Assembly (NCBI GenBank): GCA_965204545.1
Contig: CBDBFA010000003.1
Coordinates: 2,728,001 to 2,792,000 of the forward strand
Length of the DNA: 64,000 nt
Origin: JAABVD01 sp965204545
Lineage (GTDB): Bacteria; Verrucomicrobiota; Verrucomicrobiia; Opitutales; UBA2995
Direction: 5' to 3'
The translations under genes and the position numbers were made by a program. The notes beneath the pieces are model-generated. The model was not told the DNA's origin. It did not search any database and worked only from the letters and a program-made list of their open reading frames with translations. Positions 51,312 through 60,131 of the stretch are shown piece by piece (the stretch's first letter is position 1; every line of letters begins with the position of its first letter).

Positions 51312-51764
51312 TTGTACCGACAAGTATCTATTTTTGAGGGTAAGTCAAGTACGAGGGAAGAGGAACCACGGATTACACGGATGGGGAATTTAACCACAGA
51401 GATCACAGAGGACACCGAGGATAATCGTGATCTTGATCTTTATCGTGATCGAAAGAAGATGAACCGCAGATCCCGCAGAATTGGTAAATAGCCACAAAAA
51501 ACACAAAATTCCTAATTCCTCATTCCTAATTCCTAATTGGCGCGCTTCAGCGCGCCTCTTTGGTCTCTGTGCCCTCTGTGGGATCTGTTCTCCCAGCATC
51601 CAGCATCCAGCATCTAGCATCAAGAAAATGACTCTCGCCAAGCTCGCGAAGGACGCAAGGATAGGAGGAAGCGGGAAAAATGGCACTCCATCCGGTGACG
51701 CCTACGTGGCCTACGCACTGCCCAAGAACACTTTTTGAAAACGAATATTAACTGAAGAATACCA
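51312..51764. repeat. 453-base repeat mosaic
   Basis: After the vapB upstream region: a CACGGATTACACGGATGGGG block, CACAGAGATCACAGAGGACA, GATCTTGATCTTTATCG units, CCTAATTCCTCATTCC units, CCAGCAT units and CTCGCCAAGCTCGCGAAGGA. No gene is visible before the amidohydrolase. Confidence 0.82.
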
Positions 51765-52715
51765 ATGATGACACGACGTGAATTTATTCTTTCCACTGCC
51801 GCCGCAACGGCGCTTGGCCCGAATTTCTCGGCCTATGCTTCGGAGAAGATTGCTTCGATTCCCGCAATCGATACGCACACGCACTTCTACGATCCGACGA
51901 GGCCCGAGGGGGTGCCATGGCCGCCCAAGGATAATTCGCTCCTTTATATCCCGCGTTACCCAAAAGATTTTCGCGCCCAGGCGAGTCCTCACAATGTAGT
52001 GGGTACCGTTGTCGTTGAAGCGAGTGACTGGGTTGAGGACAATGCTTGGGTTCTTGAGTTGGCCGAGACCAACGACGACATTGTCGGCCTCATAGGAAAC
52101 CTTGAGCCAGGCCAGCCGGGGTTCGCCGGCCATCTGAAGCGCTTCTCCGCCAATCCACTTTTTCTCGGGCTCCGCCTTCGTGGAGCTGTCAACAATCGTC
52201 TTGGCGAGGACACGGTTTTGGCTGATATCAAGCGTTTGGCCGATCTCGACCAAACCGTGGATATTCACGGAGGCACCAGGATGCTCGCCCCGACTTCGAT
52301 GATCGCGGGCAAGTTCCCCTCCCTACGCATCGTGCTTAATCATCTGCCTTTCGGCGATTGGGACGGGAATGTCCCTGAAATGAGGCGCGCCCTTTCGGAA
52401 CTGACGCGTCATCCCAATGTATATATGAAGGTCTCTGCAGTGGTTCGCCGCTTGAAGGGTGAGGTCGTTGTCGATCCTGAGTTCTATCGTCCCGGGCTCG
52501 ACGCTCTCTACGAACTTTTCGGACCCGATCGGCTCGTCTACGGCAGCAACTGGCCGGTAAGCGATCGAATCTCTCCCTACGAGAATGTACGTGGTGTAAT
52601 GAACGATTACTTCGCGACCAGGAGTCGCAGTGACGCGGAAAAGTATTTCTGGCGTAATTCCCTTGTAGCCTATCGATGGATACTGCGTGGGGCAGCCGCG
52701 AAGCTGGTTCGATGA
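51765..52715 (+). CDS. Tat-exported amidohydrolase (fuconolactonase-like)
   Basis: A 316-residue amidohydrolase-2 family protein. The N-terminus MMTRREFILSTAAATALGPN is a Tat signal. The metal-site start is IDTHTHFYDP, followed by VVVEASDWVEDNAWVLELAE, DIHGGTRMLAP, IVLNHLPFGDWDG and the closing Asp region RLVYGSNWPVSD. This branch includes L-fuconolactonase and L-rhamnono-lactonase-like hydrolases, so a sugar lactone is a plausible substrate; export to the periplasm is unusual for that role. It stands alone between repeat tracts. An equally close Met at 51768 cannot be excluded as start. Confidence 0.88.
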   Translation: MMTRREFILSTAAATALGPNFSAYASEKIASIPAIDTHTHFYDPTRPEGVPWPPKDNSLLYIPRYPKDFRAQASPHNVVGTVVVEASDWVEDNAWVLELAETNDDIVGLIGNLEPGQPGFAGHLKRFSANPLFLGLRLRGAVNNRLGEDTVLADIKRLADLDQTVDIHGGTRMLAPTSMIAGKFPSLRIVLNHLPFGDWDGNVPEMRRALSELTRHPNVYMKVSAVVRRLKGEVVVDPEFYRPGLDALYELFGPDRLVYGSNWPVSDRISPYENVRGVMNDYFATRSRSDAEKYFWRNSLVAYRWILRGAAAKLVR

Positions 52716-53136
52716 GCACTCCAACCACGCCGCAAATCCAGGACTGATCCCGACGACCGACCGTGTAAGAAATTGACTCTCGCAGAGCACGCCAAGATCG
52801 CCAAGGTTCTGAGGTAAAACATGGATTAACAGGATGCACAGGATAAGAAAAACCACAGAGGACACCGAGAGCACAGAGAGAGGGAGAGATTTTGGGTAAA
52901 TAGCCACAAAAGAGCACAAAAAACACAAAATTCCTCATTCCTCATTCCTAATTGGCGCCCCCGGCGCCTCAGCCCTCTGTGGTTAAATTTTCGGGGTTTG
53001 GGGTGTCCCCATGTAGGAGCGGGTTTATCCCGCGATTGCTCGGAGGTCGTTCGTTGGGATCGCGGCGTAAAACCGCTCCTACAGTTTGAGAATCCAGGCA
53101 TGATCCCGACGGTAGTCCTCGACAAATTTTGAAAGA
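52716..53136. repeat. 421-base repeat mosaic, inverted relative to 57.4 and 59.8 kb
   Basis: Order of blocks: CTCTCGCAGAGCACGCCAAG, TGGATTAACAGGATGCACAG, CCACAGAGGACACCGAGAGC, AAATAGCCACAAAAGAGCAC, CCTCATTCCTAATTGGCGCC, then a REP pair (52992-53092). The first five are the reverse complement of the tracts at 57398-57620 and 59830-60058. Confidence 0.82.
52992..53092. repeat. GTAGGAGCGG REP pair, copy 2
   Basis: Nearly identical to 45742-45832: CGGGGTTTGGGGTGTCCCCA, GTAGGAGCGGGTTTATCCCG, spacer, inverted GCGGCGTAAAACCGCTCCTA. It ends in a GGCATGATCCCGACGG sequence like a decayed GGGGTCAG element end. Confidence 0.88.
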
Positions 53137-55860
53137 TTGGAAACGATGGAAAAAACCACATCAGGCAGTTCCTCTGATGCCACGTTGCCTGGCTTCCCCG
53201 TTTTGCAAACAAAGATTACAGTATTGGTTTCCGCCGCCGGTCTGTTTCTGCTCGGGTCCTCTTTGCGGGCGGCGGAAGCATCAACGCTGGAACCGATCGA
53301 AGCGGCGAATCGTCCGATAGATATTCCTACCTTTGAAGAGGCGAGGCAGGCGGGGGCGCTTCGTTCAGCCTACAGGAATCAACCAACTCACGCGGTCGTC
53401 CCGGGAACGCCCGAGCCGGACCTCGCAACTTTTAAAGCCGAGATTGAGCCCATCCTGGAAGCAACCTGCTTCAAGTGTCACGGGGAGGAAAAGCAAAAGG
53501 GTGATTTCCGTATCGATACTTTGAATCCGGACCTCACCGAGGGAGTGGATGTGGATAGGTGGCTCGATATTATTGACGTGTTGAGTTTTGCCGAGATGCC
53601 ACCGGAAGAGGAGCCGAAGATGGCTGGCGAGGATCGCGGCAAAGTCATCGATTGGCTCTCGTCCGAAATTCAATTGGCATCGCAAATCCGCCGGAGCGAG
53701 GAAGGCCATTCCTCCTTCCGCCGCATGACGCGCTACGAATACAACTACGCGTTGCAGGATTTGTTAGGACTGAACTTCGATCTGGCCGACGACTTGCCGC
53801 CGGAGACGCATTCGGAAGATGGTTTTGAGAATAGTTCCGAGATGCTGCAAATGTCGGTAATGCAGCTTGAGTATTATCGCGATCTGGGCCGTAGAGCGCT
53901 GCAAAAAGCCACGATTCGTGGAGAACCGCCGGAAAAACTCTATTATGGGATAAAAATGGAAGACGGAGTGGCGCAGCTTAATGCCCTATCCGATGATGAA
54001 AGGGCGAGAGGGCAAAGCCGGGGCTCGACCAATCCTTACTTTAAGAATTTGGACTCCAATGAAGAAATTCGAGCCCGTTACAGGTACCCGAAGGGGAAAT
54101 ATTCCTATCAGCCAAGCGCGATCCGGCCTGAGGCGCCTGAACAGTTTCAATACACTTTGATCCTACCCGCCGACAGTCAGCATATATTCGATCTTGGCGA
54201 TACCCTTCCGGAAAGGGGAACGCTTGGAATCCGGGTCCTCGCCTCTCGGGTTTCGACGGAAGAGAAGAGTCTTCCAGCCCTCCGATTGGAATTCGGCTTT
54301 CAGCCAAGTAACAATTCCAGAAGCACTCAACGAATTAGCAGTCACGATGTGACGATTCACGCTCCTCCTGGCAATGCTCAGTTCTACCAGTGGGACGTTC
54401 CTTTGAGCGAGTTCCGCCGCAATCCTTATCGCGGAGAGATGGAGCTGGGAGAATTTCCCAATCCGTCAGAATACCTGCTTTTCAGGAATGCGACTCAAAG
54501 CGCGGGGCAAGATCCGGTTTCCGGTATTCAGATCGATTATCTGGAAGTAACGGCTCCATTCTACGAACAATGGCCGCCCGAATCACATACGCGCATCTTC
54601 ATTGACAGTAAGCATAAGGAAAATGAGGAAACCTACGCCAAGGAAGTGCTGGCAAATTTCATGCCTCGGGCTTGGCGGCGACCCGTGACCCCAGCAGAGT
54701 TGGATCGGCATGTGGCCATGTTCAACTCGGTGAGGCCGGAATCCAATGATTTTCAGGAAGCGATGATCGAAGTCCTGGCTACCGTACTGGCTTCACCAAA
54801 ATTCCTCTACCTCGTCCAAGTGGATCCGGAAAAGAAAGGGGCCGAAAACTTGTCCGACTACGAATTGGCAACGCGGCTCTCCATGTTCCTGTGGTGTAGC
54901 CTGCCTGACCAGGAACTTTTGAAGTTGGCGTCAAAAAAGAAACTGAAGGATCGAACCGTCTTGCAGCGTCAAACCCGCCGCATGCTGGCCGACCCGAGGA
55001 GTGAGCGGTTTTCGAAACACTTCGCGCGGCAATGGCTCGGTCTCCAACTACTGGATTTTCTCGATGTGGAAGAAGAACTTTATCCGCAGTTCGACGCGGA
55101 CCTGAAAGAAGCGATGCAGAGGGAACCGGTCGCTTTCTTTCAAGAGGTCCTTCGTGAGAACCGTAGCATCATGGATTTTCTTCATTCCGATTACACCCTG
55201 GTCAATGAACGTCTTGCCCGACATTACGGAATTCCCGATGTATACGGAAGTGACTTCAGAAAGGTGGGACTCGATTCGATAAACCACCGGGGAGGACTTA
55301 TGACTCAGGCGGGTCTGCTGGCCATGAACTCCGATGGCAAAGATTCGCATCCTCTCAAGCGCGGAATCTGGATGCTCGAACGTCTATTGAACGATCCGCC
55401 TCCACCGCCACCGCCTGCAGTCCCTGAAATTGACCTTGCCGATCCTGAGATTGCCAAAATGACCCTGAAAGAGCGGATCGAGAATCACCGGGACGATCCC
55501 GCCTGCTATTCCTGCCACGCGAAAATCGATCCGTGGGGCATCGCTTTCGAAAACTTCGATGCCGTGGGGGCTTGGCGCGATCGTATAAACGGAATTCCCG
55601 TCGATGCTACCAGCAACCTCTTCAACAACCAGAAGCTGAATGGGATCGATGGACTGAAACGTTTTCTACTGACTTACCGTCAGGACCAGTTCGCGGGCGC
55701 GATGGCGCATAAGCTTACCACCTACGCTCTGGGTCGTCCCCTGACCTTCAGCGATCGCGCCAGTATCGACGAAATCACCTCCAACCTCAGAAAAAAAGGA
55801 GATCGACTCGGCGACCTGATTTCGTTTATAGTTACCAGCGATCTTTTCCTAACGAAATAG
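53137..55860 (+). CDS. Planctomycete-type cytochrome c protein with DUF1587/1595/1592/1588/1585
   Basis: A 907-residue exported protein, the longest of three paralogues here. A signal-like segment (ITVLVSAAGLFLLGSSLRAA) precedes heme motif CFKCH in ATCFKCHGEEKQKGDFRID. DUF1587 (FRRMTRYEYNYALQDLLGLN), an extra region at about 240-470, DUF1595/1592 (FMPRAWRRPVTPAELDRHVA; LATRLSMFLWCSLPDQELLK), DUF1588 with CYSCHAKIDPWGIAFENFDA and DUF1585 (YALGRPLTFSD) follow. Two hemes are expected and a periplasmic location. The DUF1552 gene starts 19 bases downstream. A later start at 53146 is possible. Confidence 0.92.
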   Translation: METMEKTTSGSSSDATLPGFPVLQTKITVLVSAAGLFLLGSSLRAAEASTLEPIEAANRPIDIPTFEEARQAGALRSAYRNQPTHAVVPGTPEPDLATFKAEIEPILEATCFKCHGEEKQKGDFRIDTLNPDLTEGVDVDRWLDIIDVLSFAEMPPEEEPKMAGEDRGKVIDWLSSEIQLASQIRRSEEGHSSFRRMTRYEYNYALQDLLGLNFDLADDLPPETHSEDGFENSSEMLQMSVMQLEYYRDLGRRALQKATIRGEPPEKLYYGIKMEDGVAQLNALSDDERARGQSRGSTNPYFKNLDSNEEIRARYRYPKGKYSYQPSAIRPEAPEQFQYTLILPADSQHIFDLGDTLPERGTLGIRVLASRVSTEEKSLPALRLEFGFQPSNNSRSTQRISSHDVTIHAPPGNAQFYQWDVPLSEFRRNPYRGEMELGEFPNPSEYLLFRNATQSAGQDPVSGIQIDYLEVTAPFYEQWPPESHTRIFIDSKHKENEETYAKEVLANFMPRAWRRPVTPAELDRHVAMFNSVRPESNDFQEAMIEVLATVLASPKFLYLVQVDPEKKGAENLSDYELATRLSMFLWCSLPDQELLKLASKKKLKDRTVLQRQTRRMLADPRSERFSKHFARQWLGLQLLDFLDVEEELYPQFDADLKEAMQREPVAFFQEVLRENRSIMDFLHSDYTLVNERLARHYGIPDVYGSDFRKVGLDSINHRGGLMTQAGLLAMNSDGKDSHPLKRGIWMLERLLNDPPPPPPPAVPEIDLADPEIAKMTLKERIENHRDDPACYSCHAKIDPWGIAFENFDAVGAWRDRINGIPVDATSNLFNNQKLNGIDGLKRFLLTYRQDQFAGAMAHKLTTYALGRPLTFSDRASIDEITSNLRKKGDRLGDLISFIVTSDLFLTK

Positions 55861-55879
55861 TTCTCTGAAAGGATTGGTT

Positions 55880-57280
55880 GTGAATACAAGACTTTCCGCC
55901 ATCGACCGACGTAGATTTCTTCGAGGAGCAGTTGGCTTTGCCCTCGCTCTACCGAGCTTTGAAACGTTTGCCGGCTTGGCCTATCCTGCCAGGCAACCGA
56001 ACAAGAAACGCTTCGCCAGTTTCTACATGCCGGACGGAGTGCCCATGCCCCTCCGGGAGGATCCCGCCTTCCGGGATTGGAGTTGGTTTCCCCATGGACA
56101 AGGAAAGGACTTCAAACTGACCAGATGTCTCGAGACGCTGGAGCCGTTGCGCAATGAAATGACGGTTCTTTCCGGGTTGTCCCATCCTGCCGTAAGGAGC
56201 GTTCACGGACATTCGAACGCCGACCAGTTTCTTACCGGCGCAGACACGGGAGGCAGTGGTGATTACAGGAATAGTATCTCTCTCGACCAGGTGTTCGCGG
56301 AAGAGGTAGGCGAACATACCCGCATCTCATCGCTGGTCATGTCCACGGATGGAGGAACCGGATCTCCGCGGGGCTCTCAGACCATGTCATACAATAGAAA
56401 CGGTCGTCCCATCCCGGCAGAGCATAAGCCGAAGCACATCTTCGACATGCTGTTCACGAAAAGCGACGAAGCCGCTGCGAGGAAACTGGCAATGAGTAAC
56501 AGCGCCTTGGATCTGCTTTTGGAGGATTCCCGGTCCCTGAAGCGGGATCTTTCCAAATACGATCGGGAACGACTGGACGAATACCTCCAATCGGTTCGCG
56601 ATACGGAGGTAAAAGTTCAAAAAGCAAAACGTTGGATCGACACCCCGTTTACGGCGCCGAACGTAGATCACCTGCAACTCGAAATAACTCCGGACGACCC
56701 TCGGGATTACCTGCAGACCATGTATGATCTCATTTACCTCGCCTTCAGAACGGACACCACCCGTGTAGCGACTTACCAGATTGGTCGTGAAAACGGCGTT
56801 GGCATCAGCGATCACCTCGCCAGAGCAGTCGGGTTAAAACTTTCTCATCAACTTTCCCATCAGACGAAGGAACCGGACGGCTGGAAAAACTTCGGTATCT
56901 ATTGTCGCTTTCTCAGTGAAGAATTCGGCCGCTTTGCGAAAAAGCTTAAAGCGACTCCTGAGCCGGGGGGAGAAGGCAATATGCTGGATAACACGCTTCT
57001 TTACTTCGGTTCCGCATCGAGCGCCTTTCACCTCTCTCGCAACTATCCTCTGATGCTCGTCGGGGGTTCGAAGATGGGTTTCAAGCATGGACAATTTCTC
57101 GACTACGCCGGAACCGGCGCCTACCGCGGGGGCTGGGCTTCCGGAGATATCGAGCCGTGGACAATGGAGGCAACCGGTGAGGATCTTCCCCTGTCCAATC
57201 TCTACGTCACCATGCTCCAGAAATTAGGTGTGGAAACGGATTCCTTTGCGGACAACACGGGCACACTTGCGGAAGTTTGA
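55880..57280 (+). CDS. DUF1552 Tat-exported protein
   Basis: A 466-residue DUF1552 protein with Tat signal DRRRFLRGAVGFALALPSFE. Family motifs are FASFYMPDGVPMPLREDPAF, LDEYLQSVRDTEVKVQKAKR, TDTTRVATYQIGRENGVGIS and MLDNTLLYFGSASSAFHLSR, with the C-terminal GVETDSFADNTGTLAEV as in the paralogues. The GTG at 55880 was chosen: it follows AAAGGA at suitable spacing, whereas a TTG at 55874 is too close to it. It forms an operon with the upstream DUF1592 cytochrome gene. The function of the family is not established. Confidence 0.92.
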   Translation: MNTRLSAIDRRRFLRGAVGFALALPSFETFAGLAYPARQPNKKRFASFYMPDGVPMPLREDPAFRDWSWFPHGQGKDFKLTRCLETLEPLRNEMTVLSGLSHPAVRSVHGHSNADQFLTGADTGGSGDYRNSISLDQVFAEEVGEHTRISSLVMSTDGGTGSPRGSQTMSYNRNGRPIPAEHKPKHIFDMLFTKSDEAAARKLAMSNSALDLLLEDSRSLKRDLSKYDRERLDEYLQSVRDTEVKVQKAKRWIDTPFTAPNVDHLQLEITPDDPRDYLQTMYDLIYLAFRTDTTRVATYQIGRENGVGISDHLARAVGLKLSHQLSHQTKEPDGWKNFGIYCRFLSEEFGRFAKKLKATPEPGGEGNMLDNTLLYFGSASSAFHLSRNYPLMLVGGSKMGFKHGQFLDYAGTGAYRGGWASGDIEPWTMEATGEDLPLSNLYVTMLQKLGVETDSFADNTGTLAEV

Positions 57281-57625
57281 TAGACTTCCTTGAGAATCAA
57301 GGCCTGACCCCGACGGTAGTCGCAGAAGTGGGGAAGAAGATTAACCACAGAGATCACAGAGGACACAGAGGATAATTGTAATCGTGATTGAAAATAACGG
57401 AGGAGGGACAAAGGCGCCGAGGGCGCCAATGAAGAATTAGGAATTAGGAATTAGGAATTAGGAATTTTGTGTTTTTTGCGCTCTTTTGTGGCTATTTACC
57501 CTAACTCTCTCCTCTCTCTGTGCTCTCGGCGTCCTCTGTGGTTTTTCTTATCCTGTCTATCCTTTTAATCCATGTTTATACCTCAGAGTCTTGGCGGCCT
57601 TGGCGATCTTTGCGAGAGGTGATGC
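57281..57625. repeat. 345-base repeat mosaic
   Basis: Starts with GAATCAAGGCCTGACCCCGA, a decayed GGGGTCAG element end, then CACAGAGATCACAGAGGACA, GGCGCCGAGGGCGCCAATGA, TTAGGAATTAGGAATTAGG, TTTGTGTTTTTTGCGCTCTT, GGCTATTTACCCTAACTCTC and TCTTGGCGGCCTTGGCGATC. The part from 57398 recurs in direct orientation at 59830. Confidence 0.85.
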
Positions 57626-59596
57626 TCAGCGGTAGAACTCTTGATTGGGATCGAGGCCGCGCGCGCCGTAAACCACGGGAGGAGCGCCTACTTCGAGCGC
57701 CCCCAAATCCGGCGCAGCGCCATTGAAGTTGTCATTCACGTTGGGAATTACAACCCCGGCGTCTACTGCTTTCCCGTCAGGATTGAGCCTGAAATTAAGA
57801 TCTACTGCGTGATAGACGGGACTGGGCAAACCCCTTTCCAATGCGTGGATCGGTTTCTGAAGATCCTCAAAAACATCATAGTCAACGGTTATACCATGTG
57901 CTTCAAGACCGCTCGCTTTACTGAGACTTTTCAAGGTCCTGAAGCCTTCCCACTCCCCATTGGACGACAACCACATAAATTGGTTTTCAGGACTATCCGG
58001 GCCTTGGTTTGGCCGATATCCGTTATAATCAGCTATCGAATAGGCGGTTAAATAGGGGAATCTGGCAACGTTTGTCGGTCCATCCGTACCCAGGAACAAA
58101 TTATTCCGGTAGTTCGAATTCGGGTGTCCGCCGCCACTATTGTTTTCCGTAATGAACGTGTTATGATAAGCGGTAAGACCCGGTACTCCTACGTGAATTT
58201 TCAGGGCTCCTCCCAGGGGCACATTGTAGACGATGTTCCTGATATAGTAGGCCGGACCCCCGAAAACGGGTTGAGCGCTGATTCCATTCTCAGCCGCGTT
58301 TACCCCTCTGTTCCGCATGATGCGAATATTGTGCACCCCACCGTCGGCCTCTACGAAGTCATCGACCTGGAGGTGCAGATCATTGTTGTAGATATCGATC
58401 GAGACCGCTTTCAACTCCTGTTCTTCCTCTGGAGTGCCATAGGTTGAAATGCCGATGGAATCGTGGAAGAAGGCGATGGAATTATGCGCAATTACGTGAC
58501 CGGAACCATACACTTTTATGCCATAGTAGGAATCCAACAGATGGGTTCCATAAGGGATAAAACCTTCCCTGTGAGCGGCCCAACCGAACAACCGATAACG
58601 ATCGTCGCGACCAATGATGACGTTGTCTTGAATAAGAAAGTTCTTTGAACCGGCATATTCTGTCCTAATGCCCTCGCCAACATTCTCGAAACGACAATTC
58701 CGCACGGTCAAATTGCTTGCTCCTGCCAGGTGCTTCCTGCCGGCTTCGAAAACCCGATCGACATTCCTGAAGGTAAGCCCCTGAAAGATATGATGATCGG
58801 TAGCCATGACATTAAACAGATTGGCGGCTCCCTGCCCATCGAAGATAACTTCACCGTCTCCGGCTGCCTCGATTACAATCGGGCGCTCCGCAGTACCCTT
58901 AGCCGTGAACCAATAGGTTCCATCGAAGGGAATATTATGCCAATCGGGATAATTGAGAAGAACCCCTTGATAGAGCCCTCCATGAATTTTGATGATATCT
59001 CCCGGCTGCACTTTGTCTTCACCCACAACATACCAATCCCCCTTTGTGTTTTCCGATCCATGATACGCTGAAACCAGGCCCGGGTAATTTGGCTCTTCCT
59101 TCTCTCCCGTATGATATTGGGAATAGACATGCCTTACCCTGCCTTTTCGGTAAGCTCGAGGTTCCGCACGGGTGGAAACATTGACTGTTTTTACAGTTTC
59201 CCCCTCAACTCCATCAGGGTCCTCCATGGTAAAGCGGGCCTCGTACCCGGTATTGGTATCGAGATCCAAAATACTTCCGGCAAACATATGGGGAGTTGTA
59301 TAATCGATGCCCGCTCTCCCTATATGTTCATCTCCAATTCTGAGGAGCGGCATTCCTTTGCTCCATTCGCTGCCTGATCCTGCGATTCGATACTCAACCT
59401 CTACCGTGGCATTACGGTTATCGTCACCATCGATATACCATTCGAACCCCAGGTTTTGCAGTGTCGGCGGCTCAATAATGAATTTTCCCGGTGTCACCCC
59501 GTCCTGGGCTTGCGCGAGGTGGGGGATGAGAAAGAACAGGATAAAAAATTGCGGTGCAGACGGGAAGTTCCGGCGGTTCATCAGGGTAGGCTTCAT
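57626..59596 (-). CDS. secreted parallel beta-helix protein
   Basis: A 656-residue exported protein with signal peptide (FFILFFLIPHLAQAQ). After an Ig-like N-terminal region it has beta-helix repeats: VMATDHHIFQGLTFRNVDRV, NLTVRNCRFENVGEGIRTEY, NFLIQDNVIIGRDDRYRLFG and VIAHNSIAFFHDSIGISTYG, typical of polysaccharide lyase- or PbH1-repeat proteins. The C-terminal GAAPDLGALEVG is a common end of such proteins. It may bind or cleave a polysaccharide; no lyase active site was assigned. The first 12 codons and the upstream bases closely match those of the DUF1552 gene starting at 63972. The gene lies between two direct repeats of about 220 bases. Confidence 0.82.
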   Translation of the reverse strand: MKPTLMNRRNFPSAPQFFILFFLIPHLAQAQDGVTPGKFIIEPPTLQNLGFEWYIDGDDNRNATVEVEYRIAGSGSEWSKGMPLLRIGDEHIGRAGIDYTTPHMFAGSILDLDTNTGYEARFTMEDPDGVEGETVKTVNVSTRAEPRAYRKGRVRHVYSQYHTGEKEEPNYPGLVSAYHGSENTKGDWYVVGEDKVQPGDIIKIHGGLYQGVLLNYPDWHNIPFDGTYWFTAKGTAERPIVIEAAGDGEVIFDGQGAANLFNVMATDHHIFQGLTFRNVDRVFEAGRKHLAGASNLTVRNCRFENVGEGIRTEYAGSKNFLIQDNVIIGRDDRYRLFGWAAHREGFIPYGTHLLDSYYGIKVYGSGHVIAHNSIAFFHDSIGISTYGTPEEEQELKAVSIDIYNNDLHLQVDDFVEADGGVHNIRIMRNRGVNAAENGISAQPVFGGPAYYIRNIVYNVPLGGALKIHVGVPGLTAYHNTFITENNSGGGHPNSNYRNNLFLGTDGPTNVARFPYLTAYSIADYNGYRPNQGPDSPENQFMWLSSNGEWEGFRTLKSLSKASGLEAHGITVDYDVFEDLQKPIHALERGLPSPVYHAVDLNFRLNPDGKAVDAGVVIPNVNDNFNGAAPDLGALEVGAPPVVYGARGLDPNQEFYR

Positions 59597-60131
59597 AGGG
59601 ACTGGAAGGTTCAATTAAATTATGTCCGCAAAAGATGCGAATTGGGAAGAAGATTAACCACAAGGGCGCCGATGGCGCCAATTAGGAATTAGGAATGAGG
59701 AATGGGATCTCGCCAAAGCGAGATGGCACAAAGGCACAGAGGCACAAGGGCACAAAGGGGGGAAGAAGATTAACCACAGAGAGCACAGAGAAACGCAAAG
59801 GGGTCCGGCTTTGCCGGAACAGGAATTAACGGAGGGGGGACAAAGGCGCCGAGGGCGCCAATGAAGAATTAGGAATTAGGAATGAAGAATTAGGAATGAG
59901 GAATTTTGTGTTTTTTGCGCTCTTTTGTGGCTATTTACCCTAACTCTCTCCTCTCTCTGTGCTCTCGGCGTCCTCTGTGGTTTTTCTTATCCTGTCTATC
60001 CTGTTCATCCATGTTTTTACCTCAGAATCTCTGCGCTCTTGGCGTGCTTTGCGAGAGGACCCCATGGCTCCTGCATACCAAAGATCAAGGGCTGACCCTT
60101 TTGAACCAGCCCGAATTGCAGGGATTCATTG
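59597..60131. repeat. 535-base repeat mosaic
   Basis: After a short 5' leader of the beta-helix gene: GGCGCCGATGGCGCCAATTA, GGCACAAAGGCACAGAGGCA, CCACAGAGAGCACAGAG, and from 59830 to 60058 a copy of the tract at 57398-57620. A decayed AAGGGCTGACCCTTTTG sequence follows at 60086. No gene is visible. Confidence 0.85.
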
